Positions 32,905-41,725 of a stretch of 43,873 bases of DNA are shown here, in pieces (position 1 is the stretch's first letter; every line of letters starts with the position of its first letter). Position numbers and translations under genes: made by a program. Under the pieces are notes generated by a model. It searched no databases and was not told the DNA's origin. It was given only the letters and a program-made list of their open reading frames with translations. Origin of the DNA: Janthinobacterium sp. ROICE36 (lineage in GTDB: Bacteria > Pseudomonadota > Gammaproteobacteria > Burkholderiales > Burkholderiaceae_D); assembly GCF_002869965.1 (NCBI RefSeq), contig NZ_PEBS01000049.1, forward strand, positions 1 to 43,873, in the 5' to 3' direction.

Positions 32905-33994
32905 GCTCGTTCCTTATATGTACTGGAAAATTCAGGGTTACCGTGGTGGAACTGCCAAACTCGGTGGCGATATCGAGGTTGCCGCCGAACGACTGCATCA
33001 TGCGATGGCAAAACACCATGCCCCAGCCCTTGCCTTCGTCGCCGCTGGCACTGACGGGGTCAAGCAACAGCTGCGCAACAATCTCGGGGGCGATGCCGGC
33101 GCCATTGTCGTGCACCGTGATGCGGCCGGCATCGATACGGATGCCGATCGCAGGATGAGCTTGCTCACCGGCCGAGCGCAAGGCATTCGCCAGCACGGAC
33201 GACAGAATCAGCGCGACGCAATTGGGCGACTCGGCAATGGCGAAATCTTCGCCCTGCTCAAGCGTGATGGCCGCGCGCTGTGCCGTGCTCAAGGGGTAGC
33301 TGTCGAGCAAGGCGGCCAGCAACTGGCGCGCGCTGCCGGCGCGGCGTCCGCCCTGCATGCCCGGCCCGGCACTGGCCAGGCGCACCGTATCGACAAAGCT
33401 GGCCAGCACGGACAAACAATAGCGCGCATTGTCGTGCATCAAGGTGGCCGCTTCGCCGATCTCCGCCTGCGGTGCGGAATCTGCCTGCGCGCGCCGCGCG
33501 ATGCCGCGCGCAAAATTGGCGATGGCCGCCAGCGGCGTGTTCAATTCATGCGCGAGGAAAGCCAGCGACTCTTCCATCGCCACCAGCCCCTGGCGGCGCG
33601 CGGCGCGCTCGCGTCCCGTCTGCACGGCCAGTTGCAGCGCCGTTTGCATGGCGGCCAAGTCGAGCGGCTTTTCCAGCAGGCGGAACAGCGAACCGCCGTT
33701 GATCAGTTCCAGCAGCACGTCCTTGTCCGCATACGCCGTCACCAGCATGCAGACGATGTGCGGATAGTGCTGCGCCACTTCCTGCAGCAGCTCGCTGCCC
33801 AGGCGGTCCGGCATGCGGTAGTCGGTAACGAGCACGTCGACCTGGGCGCCATTGTCTGCCAGCAAAGCGAGCGCCGCATCGACGCTCTGCGCCGTCAGCA
33901 CGCGGTAGCGCTGGCCGATGGCGCGCTCGAAATACTTGCAGGCCAGCGCTTCGTCATCCACATACAGCACGCTGGCGCGGCTATCGTTATCCAT
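32897..33994 (-). CDS. phcR: Hybrid receiver-histidine kinase PhcR
   Basis: A 365-residue soluble protein with the reversed order characteristic of PhcR: an N-terminal receiver (Asp58 in LVTDYRMPD, LVTAYAD, EKPLD) followed by a HisKA/HATPase module with phosphoacceptor His149 (FLAHELNTPLAAI), N box region LANALRSA and G boxes VHDNGAGIAP and GKGWGMVFC. In Ralstonia the kinase PhcS passes the signal to PhcR. One base separates it from the phcS stop codon, and it overlaps phcQ. Confidence 0.85.
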   Translation of the reverse strand: MDNDSRASVLYVDDEALACKYFERAIGQRYRVLTAQSVDAALALLADNGAQVDVLVTDYRMPDRLGSELLQEVAQHYPHIVCMLVTAYADKDVLLELINGGSLFRLLEKPLDLAAMQTALQLAVQTGRERAARRQGLVAMEESLAFLAHELNTPLAAIANFARGIARRAQADSAPQAEIGEAATLMHDNARYCLSVLASFVDTVRLASAGPGMQGGRRAGSARQLLAALLDSYPLSTAQRAAITLEQGEDFAIAESPNCVALILSSVLANALRSAGEQAHPAIGIRIDAGRITVHDNGAGIAPEIVAQLLLDPVSASGDEGKGWGMVFCHRMMQSFGGNLDIATEFGSSTTVTLNFPVHIRNEHD

Positions 33995-33995
33995 G

Positions 33996-35339
33996 CTAAC
34001 GGCCCTCCCAGTCGGAGCGCTGCAAGTCGAAATTCATGCTGGCCCAAACGCCCAGCTCGCTTTCAGCGCTGAGGGTGCCGCCGTGGCGCTCGATCACGCC
34101 ATAGCTGATGCTCAGGCCCAGGCCCAGCCCCTGCCCCACTTCACGCGTGGTAAAGAACGGTTCGAACACGCGCGCCAGGTTTTCCGGGGCGATGCCGGGG
34201 CCGTTGTCGCGCACGCTGATGCGCAGGCGCTTGTCATCCCAGCGGGCCGTGATGCGGATCTCGAACGGCGGCGCATTGCCCTTGCGCATGGACAACACGG
34301 CATTGCCCAGCAAGTTGATCAGCACGCCCACGATGGCCGCCTCGTCGCCGCGCACCAGGGTGTCGACCGGCAAGTCGTGGCTGATGCTGACATTCTTCGT
34401 TTCATGCCCCACCAGGCGGATGGCCGCGTCGAGTGCGCTGCGGAACTGGAAGTGCCCCGTTTCCAGCTGGTTGCCGCTCTTGCGGTAGGCAAAGGTCTTC
34501 AAGTCGGAAACGATGTGCTGCACGCGCAGCATGCCCTGCTTGGCATCGGCCAGGCATTCGCTGATGAGGGCGCTTTGCTGGGCGGCCGGGTCTTCGATGG
34601 CCACCTCGATGGCCATCATGCAGAAATTCACGGGATTGTTCACTTCATGCAGCATGCCGGCGGCCAGCGTGCCGATGGCGGCCATTTTCTCTTGCTGCAG
34701 CATCTGCCCCTTGATATCGGCCAGTCTTTTGTTGGTTTCTTCCAGTTGCGTGTTCTTTTGCGCCACTTCCGCCTTCAGCTGGAACAGCATGAAGCGGGCG
34801 CGTTCGTTGAAATAGGTAAACACGGCGCTGATGCTGGCCGACATGATGAGGAACAGACAGTTGACGACAAAGGTGCCCGGCAAGTCGAAGCCGCCCGCTT
34901 GCCAGGCGCAGGCAGCCACGTACAGCAGGCAGGAGATGGCGCCGAAGACCATGTTTTGCCACAAGCCGAAGGCCAGCACGATGCCTGACGAGTAGATGGC
35001 CAGGGTCATGCCCACGTAATAGATAGAGGCGGCCCCTTCCGTGACGGCGATCATCCAGGCGATCATGATTTGCGGCAGGATCAGCCATACAAAAGTCAGT
35101 CCCTGGATGCGGTCTTGCGCCCAGCGCGTGCGCATGGCCAGCACGACGCAAAAGATCAGCGCCGACACGAGGATGCGCGCACCGGTGAAGGCCGACTGCT
35201 TGTCCGGATACAGGGCCGAATCGAGGCCCATGCCCAGCAGGATCAGCACGATGCCCGTGTAGGCCCCGCCGCGGCTGAATTCCAGGCGGAAGTCGCGCAA
35301 AATGGCCGTGTAGCCGGCGTGCAGGCCTGGAGTATCCAT
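33996..35339 (-). CDS. phcS: Membrane sensor histidine kinase PhcS
   Basis: A 447-residue protein with about six N-terminal transmembrane helices (roughly residues 25-175), a coiled coil (EVAQKNTQLEETNKRLADIK) and a HisKA box GMLHEVNNPVNF with phosphoacceptor His231, essentially the position of His230 in Ralstonia PhcS. The HATPase domain has NLLGNAV, VRDNGPGIAP, FEPFFTTR and GLGLGLSI. It should sense the methyl-ester signal made by PhcB at the membrane. The ATG at 35339 overlaps the phcB stop in a TGATG; a TTG three bases earlier was not chosen. Confidence 0.87.
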   Translation of the reverse strand: MDTPGLHAGYTAILRDFRLEFSRGGAYTGIVLILLGMGLDSALYPDKQSAFTGARILVSALIFCVVLAMRTRWAQDRIQGLTFVWLILPQIMIAWMIAVTEGAASIYYVGMTLAIYSSGIVLAFGLWQNMVFGAISCLLYVAACAWQAGGFDLPGTFVVNCLFLIMSASISAVFTYFNERARFMLFQLKAEVAQKNTQLEETNKRLADIKGQMLQQEKMAAIGTLAAGMLHEVNNPVNFCMMAIEVAIEDPAAQQSALISECLADAKQGMLRVQHIVSDLKTFAYRKSGNQLETGHFQFRSALDAAIRLVGHETKNVSISHDLPVDTLVRGDEAAIVGVLINLLGNAVLSMRKGNAPPFEIRITARWDDKRLRISVRDNGPGIAPENLARVFEPFFTTREVGQGLGLGLSISYGVIERHGGTLSAESELGVWASMNFDLQRSDWEGR

Positions 35340-36733
35340 CAAGGAATGCTCACTTCCGCAAACACATTCACGCCCGTGGCATCGACATAGATTTTTGGCG
35401 CCATCGCATGCTCGGGCAGCAAGGCCGACAAGCCCGCTTCATTGCGATAGATCAAATGCCACTCCAGCAAATGCTCCATGCCGAACTTGCCCGGATTGTC
35501 GGCGTGCACATTGGTGACGAGCAAACGTCCGCCCGGCCCCAGGCGCGAAGCGAAGTGCAGTAGCAGGCGCGCGCACACCTTGTCGGACAGGTAATCGAAC
35601 AGGCCGGCGCAATACACGGCGTCAAAACTGCCGGGCAAGCCCACGGCGCCCGAGCCGTGGCGGCGCTTGAGCAGGTTATGCACGGAATCGTGCACGTAAT
35701 CGATTTCGACCACGCGCCCCGTGCGCTGCATGATGGTGGTCAGGCGCGCGCGCGTCCAGTCCAAGGTCTCGCTGCTGAAGTCGACCAGTTCGAAGGCCAG
35801 CCATTGCGCATCGGGGCAGGTCTCGAGGAAACGCTGCACCTCGATGGCCGGGCCGCAACCCACGTTGAGCACCTTGAAGACGCGCCCGGCAACGCGCGCC
35901 GCAGCCGCCTTTTGCGCCAGAAATTCGGTCAGCATATCGATGCGGTTGCGGTGCGCCGTCGCCACGGCCGCCTGCAAGAAGGCCGCATTGACGATTTGAA
36001 AATAGGTGCTGGGACCCTGGCGCGGATCGTCCAGCAACTGGTTGACCATCTGGTAATCGCCCGCATAACCGAGCGGCTTGGTAAACGTGCGGAAGACGAA
36101 TGGCGCGCGCAGGATCAGCGGGTGCAGCGCCGCCTGGGCGAACGCGCGGTGGGCCGGCGCCCGCTCTTCCTCGACGAGGGAGGCTTCCACCTCGAGCTGG
36201 CGCAGGTACAGCTGGGTTTGCTCCATCAGCGGCAAGGCCAGCTCATCGAAGATGTCGGAGCGCAGGCGGCCGTTTTCCTTGGGCAGCGAGTCCGACAAGT
36301 CGACCTGCTCGACCCAGCGCGCCACCTCCGACAAAAAGGCGCGCATTTCGTTGATGACGATCTGGTAATCGCGGCGGATGCGGAAGCGTTCGCCCCAGCC
36401 GGCGACAAAGGCGCTGGACTCTTTTGCCACGGCGCCCTTGACCACCACCACGTCGCTGAGCTCGCGCCACTCGTCGATCAGGGTCACGGAAACGATGGCG
36501 GTCAGGCCCGTGTTGACGCTGCTGATGACGACGGCTTTGCCCACATAGGCGTTCTTCGCCCCCATGCGCACCGTCACGTCATTGAGCACCTCGCTGACCT
36601 GCACAATCGAGTAGGGATTGTAGATTTCCATGACCAGCGAATTGCGCTGCAAGTTGAAAATCGTGCCGCGCACCGCCTCACCCTGGGTGTTACGGAAACT
36701 GACGACTGGATCGATCTGCGATTGTGAATACAC
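35339..36733 (-). CDS. phcB: Quorum-sensing signal synthase PhcB (SAM-dependent methyltransferase)
   Basis: A 464-residue protein. Residues about 8-90 resemble a PilZ-like beta-barrel (FRNTQGEAVRGTIFNLQRNS), and 120-280 form a helical region. Residues 285-410 are a class I methyltransferase with motif I VLNVGCGPAIEV (288-299), ELVDFS and FDAVYCAGLFDYL. This layout and the gene order match PhcB of Ralstonia, which makes methyl 3-hydroxymyristate or 3-hydroxypalmitate as an extracellular signal; which chain length is made here cannot be read from sequence. The start is a GTG at 36733 with a weak ribosome-binding site. Confidence 0.85.
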   Translation of the reverse strand: MYSQSQIDPVVSFRNTQGEAVRGTIFNLQRNSLVMEIYNPYSIVQVSEVLNDVTVRMGAKNAYVGKAVVISSVNTGLTAIVSVTLIDEWRELSDVVVVKGAVAKESSAFVAGWGERFRIRRDYQIVINEMRAFLSEVARWVEQVDLSDSLPKENGRLRSDIFDELALPLMEQTQLYLRQLEVEASLVEEERAPAHRAFAQAALHPLILRAPFVFRTFTKPLGYAGDYQMVNQLLDDPRQGPSTYFQIVNAAFLQAAVATAHRNRIDMLTEFLAQKAAAARVAGRVFKVLNVGCGPAIEVQRFLETCPDAQWLAFELVDFSSETLDWTRARLTTIMQRTGRVVEIDYVHDSVHNLLKRRHGSGAVGLPGSFDAVYCAGLFDYLSDKVCARLLLHFASRLGPGGRLLVTNVHADNPGKFGMEHLLEWHLIYRNEAGLSALLPEHAMAPKIYVDATGVNVFAEVSIP

Positions 36734-36953
36734 GATTGAACATTATCAAGTTGCCCGGTTTCCGGCGCACCATAATGGTGACGCCAGTTTCCAGGCTGGG
36801 TTAAGGCACGGCACACCGGTCATCTGCCGCCGTGCCGGTGCGCCTCAAAGCGCGTCTGTTCGCTCTCTGAACGAGTGTACTATGGATGTAGCAGGACGGG
36901 CAATTGTTCCCTCTGGAACGACTGTCTGTGGCACAGGCGCGCAACGCCGCCAG

Positions 36954-37979
36954 TCAACCGGCCACGAACAGTGCCAAGGCGTGACGCAACAGCTGCGGCG
37001 TTTGCCCCGTCCAGCGCTTGAACGAGCGGCGAAAGTTGGTGGCATCATGAAAGCCGAGGTAGGCAGCCACGGCATCGTTGTCATAGCCATGCGCCTGAAA
37101 CAGGTAGATGGCCTTGTGCGCGCGCACCTGGTCCAGCTCGGCCTGGAAATGCGTGCCATGGCGCGCCAGGTGGCGCTTGAACGTGGCGGGACTGACGCCG
37201 AACTCTTGCGCCGTGCGCTCCAGCGTGGTCGCGCAGCGGATATTGGCCAGCAAATAGTCGTACAGCGCGCCCAGCAGGCTGGCGGCGGGCATGGGCGCCA
37301 GCGCCGCCGCCCGCAAGGCCAGCGCGGCCGCCGTGGCATTGCCGCGCGGCCAGGGCTTGTCGAGCCAGCCGGAATCGATGAGCATGGCGTCGACCTGGCA
37401 ATCGAAGCGCAACGCCTGGCCCAGGTGCACTTCATGCTGCTCCACGTGGCGGGGCCGCGCGCGGTTGAAGCAAAAGCGCCACGGCAGCGCCTCGCCGGCC
37501 AGCCAGCGGCACATGGCGGCCAGCGCCGTCATGTGCATTTCCACCAAAAAAGGCAGTTGGCTCGGCGCGCCGAACGCGTCCGTCCAGTACAGCACCTGCA
37601 TGTCGCCCGCCTCGCGCAAGCGGGGCTGCAGCAGCGGACACAGCAAGGTATGAAAATCGCACAAGATGGTCAAGGCCTGGCGCAGATTCTGCGCCTGCAG
37701 CAGGGCATGGCTGGCAGCGCCGTAATGACCGGGCAGCATTTGCTGGCCCAGCATGAAGCTGGTGTCGGCACTGTCGAGGCCGCGTGCCACGTTGGCCAGC
37801 AATTGCAGGTATTGCGCGGCGCTGACCTGGCTTTCCGCCGATGGCAGCGCGCCACCGTCCAGGCCCGTTCCCTTGAGCAGCGGCGCCGTGGCCAGCTCGC
37901 GGCTGCGCGCGTAATCGAGCACCAGCGCCGGCTGGTGATGGGCCGCGATGCCGGGGTCGCCTTGCTGGTTCAGCGGCAT
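36954..37979 (-). CDS. AraC-family transcriptional regulator
   Basis: A 341-residue protein with an N-terminal ligand domain of the OruR/ArgR-like type (Arabinose_bd; HHQPALVLDYARSRELATAP onward, residues 20-215) and a C-terminal double helix-turn-helix (about 240-335; FGVSPATFKRHLARHG, then VAAYLGFHDATNFRRSFKRW). The final helix sequence is the AraC signature. Its ATG shares one base with the stop of the GGDEF gene upstream (TGATG), so the two are translationally coupled. The spacing to phcB (220 bases) leaves room for a promoter of the phc operon, but no direct link is shown. Confidence 0.88.
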   Translation of the reverse strand: MPLNQQGDPGIAAHHQPALVLDYARSRELATAPLLKGTGLDGGALPSAESQVSAAQYLQLLANVARGLDSADTSFMLGQQMLPGHYGAASHALLQAQNLRQALTILCDFHTLLCPLLQPRLREAGDMQVLYWTDAFGAPSQLPFLVEMHMTALAAMCRWLAGEALPWRFCFNRARPRHVEQHEVHLGQALRFDCQVDAMLIDSGWLDKPWPRGNATAAALALRAAALAPMPAASLLGALYDYLLANIRCATTLERTAQEFGVSPATFKRHLARHGTHFQAELDQVRAHKAIYLFQAHGYDNDAVAAYLGFHDATNFRRSFKRWTGQTPQLLRHALALFVAG

Positions 37980-38881
37980 CACGCAGGTGCGGCGGAACTG
38001 ATCCCGGCACCGGAGCGCGGCGTTTCCACGGCCCGGCTCAGCTCGGCCAGCACCACTTCCGGCACGCCATCGGTGAGCGAGCAGGCATGGCGCAGGCTCA
38101 AACGGATTTCCCGGTTGTCGTTGGCGTGGTGGCGCATCTGCCCCACCATGGCGCACAGGTGGCGAGCCTTGACGGCCGCCTCCTCGCGCGACACGCCCGG
38201 CATCAGCACGGCGAAGCGGTCGCCCGCATAGCGGCACAGCAAATCGTCATTACGCAGGTTCAACAGCAGCATGTGGCCCACGGCTTGCAGCACGCGGTCG
38301 CCTTCGCGGTGGCCGTATTCGCGGTTAATCAGGTGAAAGCTGTCGATGTCGAGCAAGACCAGCGCACAATCGAGGCCGGGACGGCGCTCCTGCTCCAGAC
38401 GCATCTGCGTGCGCAGATAGCTGGCGTCGGCCAGCTGCGTGATGCGGTCGAAGGCGCGGTGGTCGCGGAACAGGCGTTCGCGCTTTTGCAGGTGTTCGTT
38501 CAGGCGGAACTGTTCCTGGCGCCAGTAATACATGCCGATCGTCAGCACCAGCATGCCAAACGGAATCAAGGCTTCCAGCCAGTTATCCCACACGGCGCTC
38601 TTGTCGATGGCAAAGAATTCATCGAGGCAATCTCCCCAGGAACCCAGCATGATGGCGCACAGGCCGCCGGCGATCAGGCTCGTCACCCTTCCCCGCGGAC
38701 GGCTGCTGAGAGTAAACAAAAACCAGATGCCGGCCATGACCGCCGTGCCGCCTTCGCAGACGATATCCATCCACTTCCAGATGGCGAACGGTTTAAGGTG
38801 GCCCAGTGTGGCGTACAGGAAAAAGAACAGGGGCAAGGCCAGCGCGGCGGCAATCAGGCTGTTACGGTGCAACGGCAGCAT
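37979..38881 (-). CDS. Membrane protein with degenerate GGDEF domain that keeps the I-site
   Basis: A 300-residue protein: four hydrophobic segments (about 9-26, 42-60, 66-82, 103-120), then a GGDEF domain (135-270) starting with FDRITQLADASYL. The active-site loop is AGDRF (219-223) instead of GGDEF/GGEEF, which should abolish cyclase activity. The inhibitory-site motif RNDD (210-213) is preserved, five residues before it, as in real c-di-GMP-binding I-sites. It is therefore more likely a c-di-GMP sensor than a synthase. It is translationally coupled to the AraC regulator. ATG 38881 follows AAAGG. Confidence 0.8.
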   Translation of the reverse strand: MLPLHRNSLIAAALALPLFFFLYATLGHLKPFAIWKWMDIVCEGGTAVMAGIWFLFTLSSRPRGRVTSLIAGGLCAIMLGSWGDCLDEFFAIDKSAVWDNWLEALIPFGMLVLTIGMYYWRQEQFRLNEHLQKRERLFRDHRAFDRITQLADASYLRTQMRLEQERRPGLDCALVLLDIDSFHLINREYGHREGDRVLQAVGHMLLLNLRNDDLLCRYAGDRFAVLMPGVSREEAAVKARHLCAMVGQMRHHANDNREIRLSLRHACSLTDGVPEVVLAELSRAVETPRSGAGISSAAPA

Positions 38882-39188
38882 GTGGGAAACCTTTAAAAGT
38901 GGTGCTGTCGCCACGATAGCGCCCGCCCATGACGGCACGATGACATGCCCCGCGCCCGTGCGGCAGGTGCAAACGGCTCAGCATTACTAGTGAGCATCGT
39001 GCAAATACGGCATGCCGCGCCCCGTGCGCCCTGCGCTGGCAGGTCATTTCAGCTCACCACGGTGCATTTCCGGCCGGAAAGCGTTCGCCTGCCCTTGTTT
39101 TCGCTGCGCCCCGCCCGACCCTGTCACGCAAGCGTCATATTTGCTGCCTAGAATCCGCCCGGTTCCCTCCTTCCTAACCGAGCTCTTC
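38882..39188. other. Divergent intergenic region between GGDEF gene and phytase operon
   Basis: About 300 bases that hold the promoters of both divergent genes. The right-hand end has a well-formed Pho promoter (see the Pho-box entry). The left part, around 38960-39060, is GC-rich with a few imperfect inverted repeats, but no clear promoter for the GGDEF gene could be fixed. No gene is seen. Confidence 0.6.
39121..39154 (+). promoter_or_regulatory. Pho box and -10 element of the phytase operon
   Basis: CTGTCAC-gcaa-GCGTCAT (39121-39138) reproduces the 7-4-7 Pho-box layout (consensus CTGTCAT repeats): six of seven bases match in the first half and five of seven in the second. TAGAAT (39149-39154) follows after exactly ten bases, the spacing of PhoB-activated promoters, in which the Pho box replaces the -35. 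Transcription would begin near 39161, leaving a leader of about 28 bases. A phytase downstream is a phosphate-starvation gene, which supports the call. Confidence 0.75.
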
Positions 39189-41725
39189 ATGAAAACCATG
39201 CACACTTCGCCCCCCTCCCCGCTGCGCCTGACGGCCCTGGCCCTGGCCATCATGGCCGTCTTCAGCGGTCCAAGCCATGCGCAAGCGCAAGATGCCGATG
39301 GCTTGCCGGCCGCCACCGTGGTCGTCAGCGGCCAGCGCGCCAGCCTGCGCAACGCCATCGCCGCGCAAGAGAAAGCCGACAACATCGTCAGCGTCATCAG
39401 CAGCGACGATATCGGCGGCTTGCCGGACAAGAACGCGGCCGAGGCGCTGGCCCGCTTGCCGGGCGTGTCCGTGCAACGCGACCAGGGCGAAGGCCGCTAC
39501 ATCACGGTGCGCGGCCTGGGCCCGGACCTGAACGCCGTCACCATCAACGGCGCCCTGGTGCCGTCGCCGGAAGCGGGCCGCCGCGCCGTGGCGCTCGATA
39601 TCCTGCCTGCCGGCCTGATCCGCACGCTGGAAGTGTCGAAGACTTTACTCCCGGAAATGGACGCCAACTCGCTGGGCGCCACCATCGAAGTCAAATCGCT
39701 GTCCGCCTTCGACTTGCCGGGCAAGCTGCTGTCGGCCAACGTGGGCGCCAGCCATGATGAAAAACGGGCAAGACCAGCCCCAGCGGCGGCGCCCTGTGGG
39801 CCCAGCGCTTCCTCGATGGCAAGCTGGGCATGGCTGCCGGCCTGAGCGCGGAAAAGCGCTCGTTCGGCTCCGATGACGTGGAAACGGGCGGCGCCTGGAG
39901 CAAGGGCAAATTATCTGGCCTGGAATTGCGCGACTACCTGCCCGTGCGCAAGCGCGGCGCGCTGGCCATCAACCTCGATTACCGCCCGGAAGCGGACAAC
40001 AGCTGGTTTTTGCGCTCTTTCCTCAGCGAATTTTCCGACAATGAAGTGCGCGAGCGCCTGACCATCAGCAATATCGCGGGCGGCAACCTGGCCGAAGGAG
40101 CCACGGCCAGCGCGCGCGCCGAGCGCCGCATCCGCCAGCGCAAGTATACGCAGCAAGTGCGCTCGCTGGTGCTGGGCACGCAGCAGAAATCGGGCGACTG
40201 GACGCTGGACGTAAAAGGCGGCATGAGCCGCGCCACGGAAGACACGCCGGATTCCTTGAGCGACGGCCGCTTCCGCGGCACCAGCAATTTCGCCGGCATC
40301 AGTTTCACGGATACGCAGGAGCCAAAATTGAACGGTCCCGCCGCACTGTACGATCCGGCCAATTACGCGCTGAACGCCATCACCCTGCAAAAGCGCTATT
40401 CCAAGGACAATGAACACCACGCGCGCATCGACCTGGCGCGCAAGTTCGACGTCGCCACCCTGAAATTCGGCGCCAAAGTCAGCCGCCGCGAAAAAAGCAA
40501 TGACACGGACCAATGGGCCTATAACAGCAGCAAGGCGTCGAGCGGCAATTACTGGGGCGCCGGCTCCTCCTCGATGAGCAACTTCTTGCAAGGCCACAAG
40601 CTCGATTACGACCTGGGCAACATTGGCATGGCGCTGGATCCGTTTCTCATCCGCGCCAGAGTCGCCGGCCTGGACCGCGACAAAGCGCGCCTGGCCCCCG
40701 AGTCCCTCATCAATGATTACCGCATGCATGAAGACATCAGCGCCATGTATGTGCAGAACAGCGTCGACTTCGACGCCTGGCACATCCTGGGCGGCGTGCG
40801 CGCCGAGCGTACCAGCTTTGAAGCGGCCGGCTCGCAGGTGGACAGCGCCGGGTTTGCCACGCCATTGTCGCGCGAACGCTCGTACACCAACTGGCTGCCT
40901 AACCTGCAAGCCCGTTATGACCTGGATCAAAAGACCAGCGTGCGGGCCGCCTGGACGCAAGCCGTGGTGCGCGCCAACTTCAGCCAGCTGGCACCGGGCA
41001 TCAGCCTGGCCAGCAACACGGAAGCCGTGATCGGCAACCCGGACTTGAAACCGCTGAAGGCGAACAACCTGGACCTGGGCATCGAGCGCGTGCTGGGCAA
41101 TGACGGCGTGATGTCGGCCTACGGTTTCTACAAGGACATCAAGAATGTTACTTACACGACGAACCTGGCTGGCACGGGTCAGTGGGCGGGCTACACGACG
41201 GCCACCTCGTATGCGAACGGCGACGCGGCGAAAGTGAAAGGCATCGAACTGGCTTACATGCAGCCGCTGCGCATGCTTCCGGCGCCGTTCAACAAGTTTC
41301 TTGTGGGCGTAAATGGCACCCTCAGCACCTCGCGCGCGCAGATCGGCCGCTACGACAAGACCAGCAACAAGCAGCTCCAGCGCGACATCCGCCTGCCGGG
41401 CCAGTCGAACCAGGTGATGAACTTGATGCTGGGCTATGAAACAGGGCCGGTCAGCGCCCGCCTGGCCCTCAACTACAAGTCGCCCTACCTGCTGAAAATG
41501 GGCGGCGATATCCTCGCTCAAAGCCAGGACCACATCGTCGACAGCCAGAAGCAGCTCGATTTCTCGCTGTCGTACCAGATCAACAAGCAGTTCCAGGTGG
41601 TCTTTGAAGCGGCGAACCTGAACAATGAGAAATACTATGTCTACCAGGGCACGAAGCAATACAACGTGCAGAACGAACAATACGGCCGCACTTTCAAACT
41701 GAGCCTGAAAGCCAGCGCCTTCTGA
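39189..41725 (+). pseudogene. TonB-dependent receptor, frameshifted in a poly-A run
   Basis: The first frame (39189-39845) gives a signal peptide (SHA-QA), TonB box region and the plug of the TonB-Xanth-Caul type (DKNAAEALARLPGVSV, RYITVRGLGPDLNAVTING). At 39760-39764 a run of five A needs a sixth: with one extra base the sequence continues in the +1 frame as KTGKTSPSGGALWAQRFLDG and then through the barrel to 41725, an intact 845-residue receptor. All the damage is therefore one missing base. Whether this is a real mutation, a phase-variable homopolymer or an assembly error cannot be told here. Its stop overlaps the phytase start. Confidence 0.8.
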
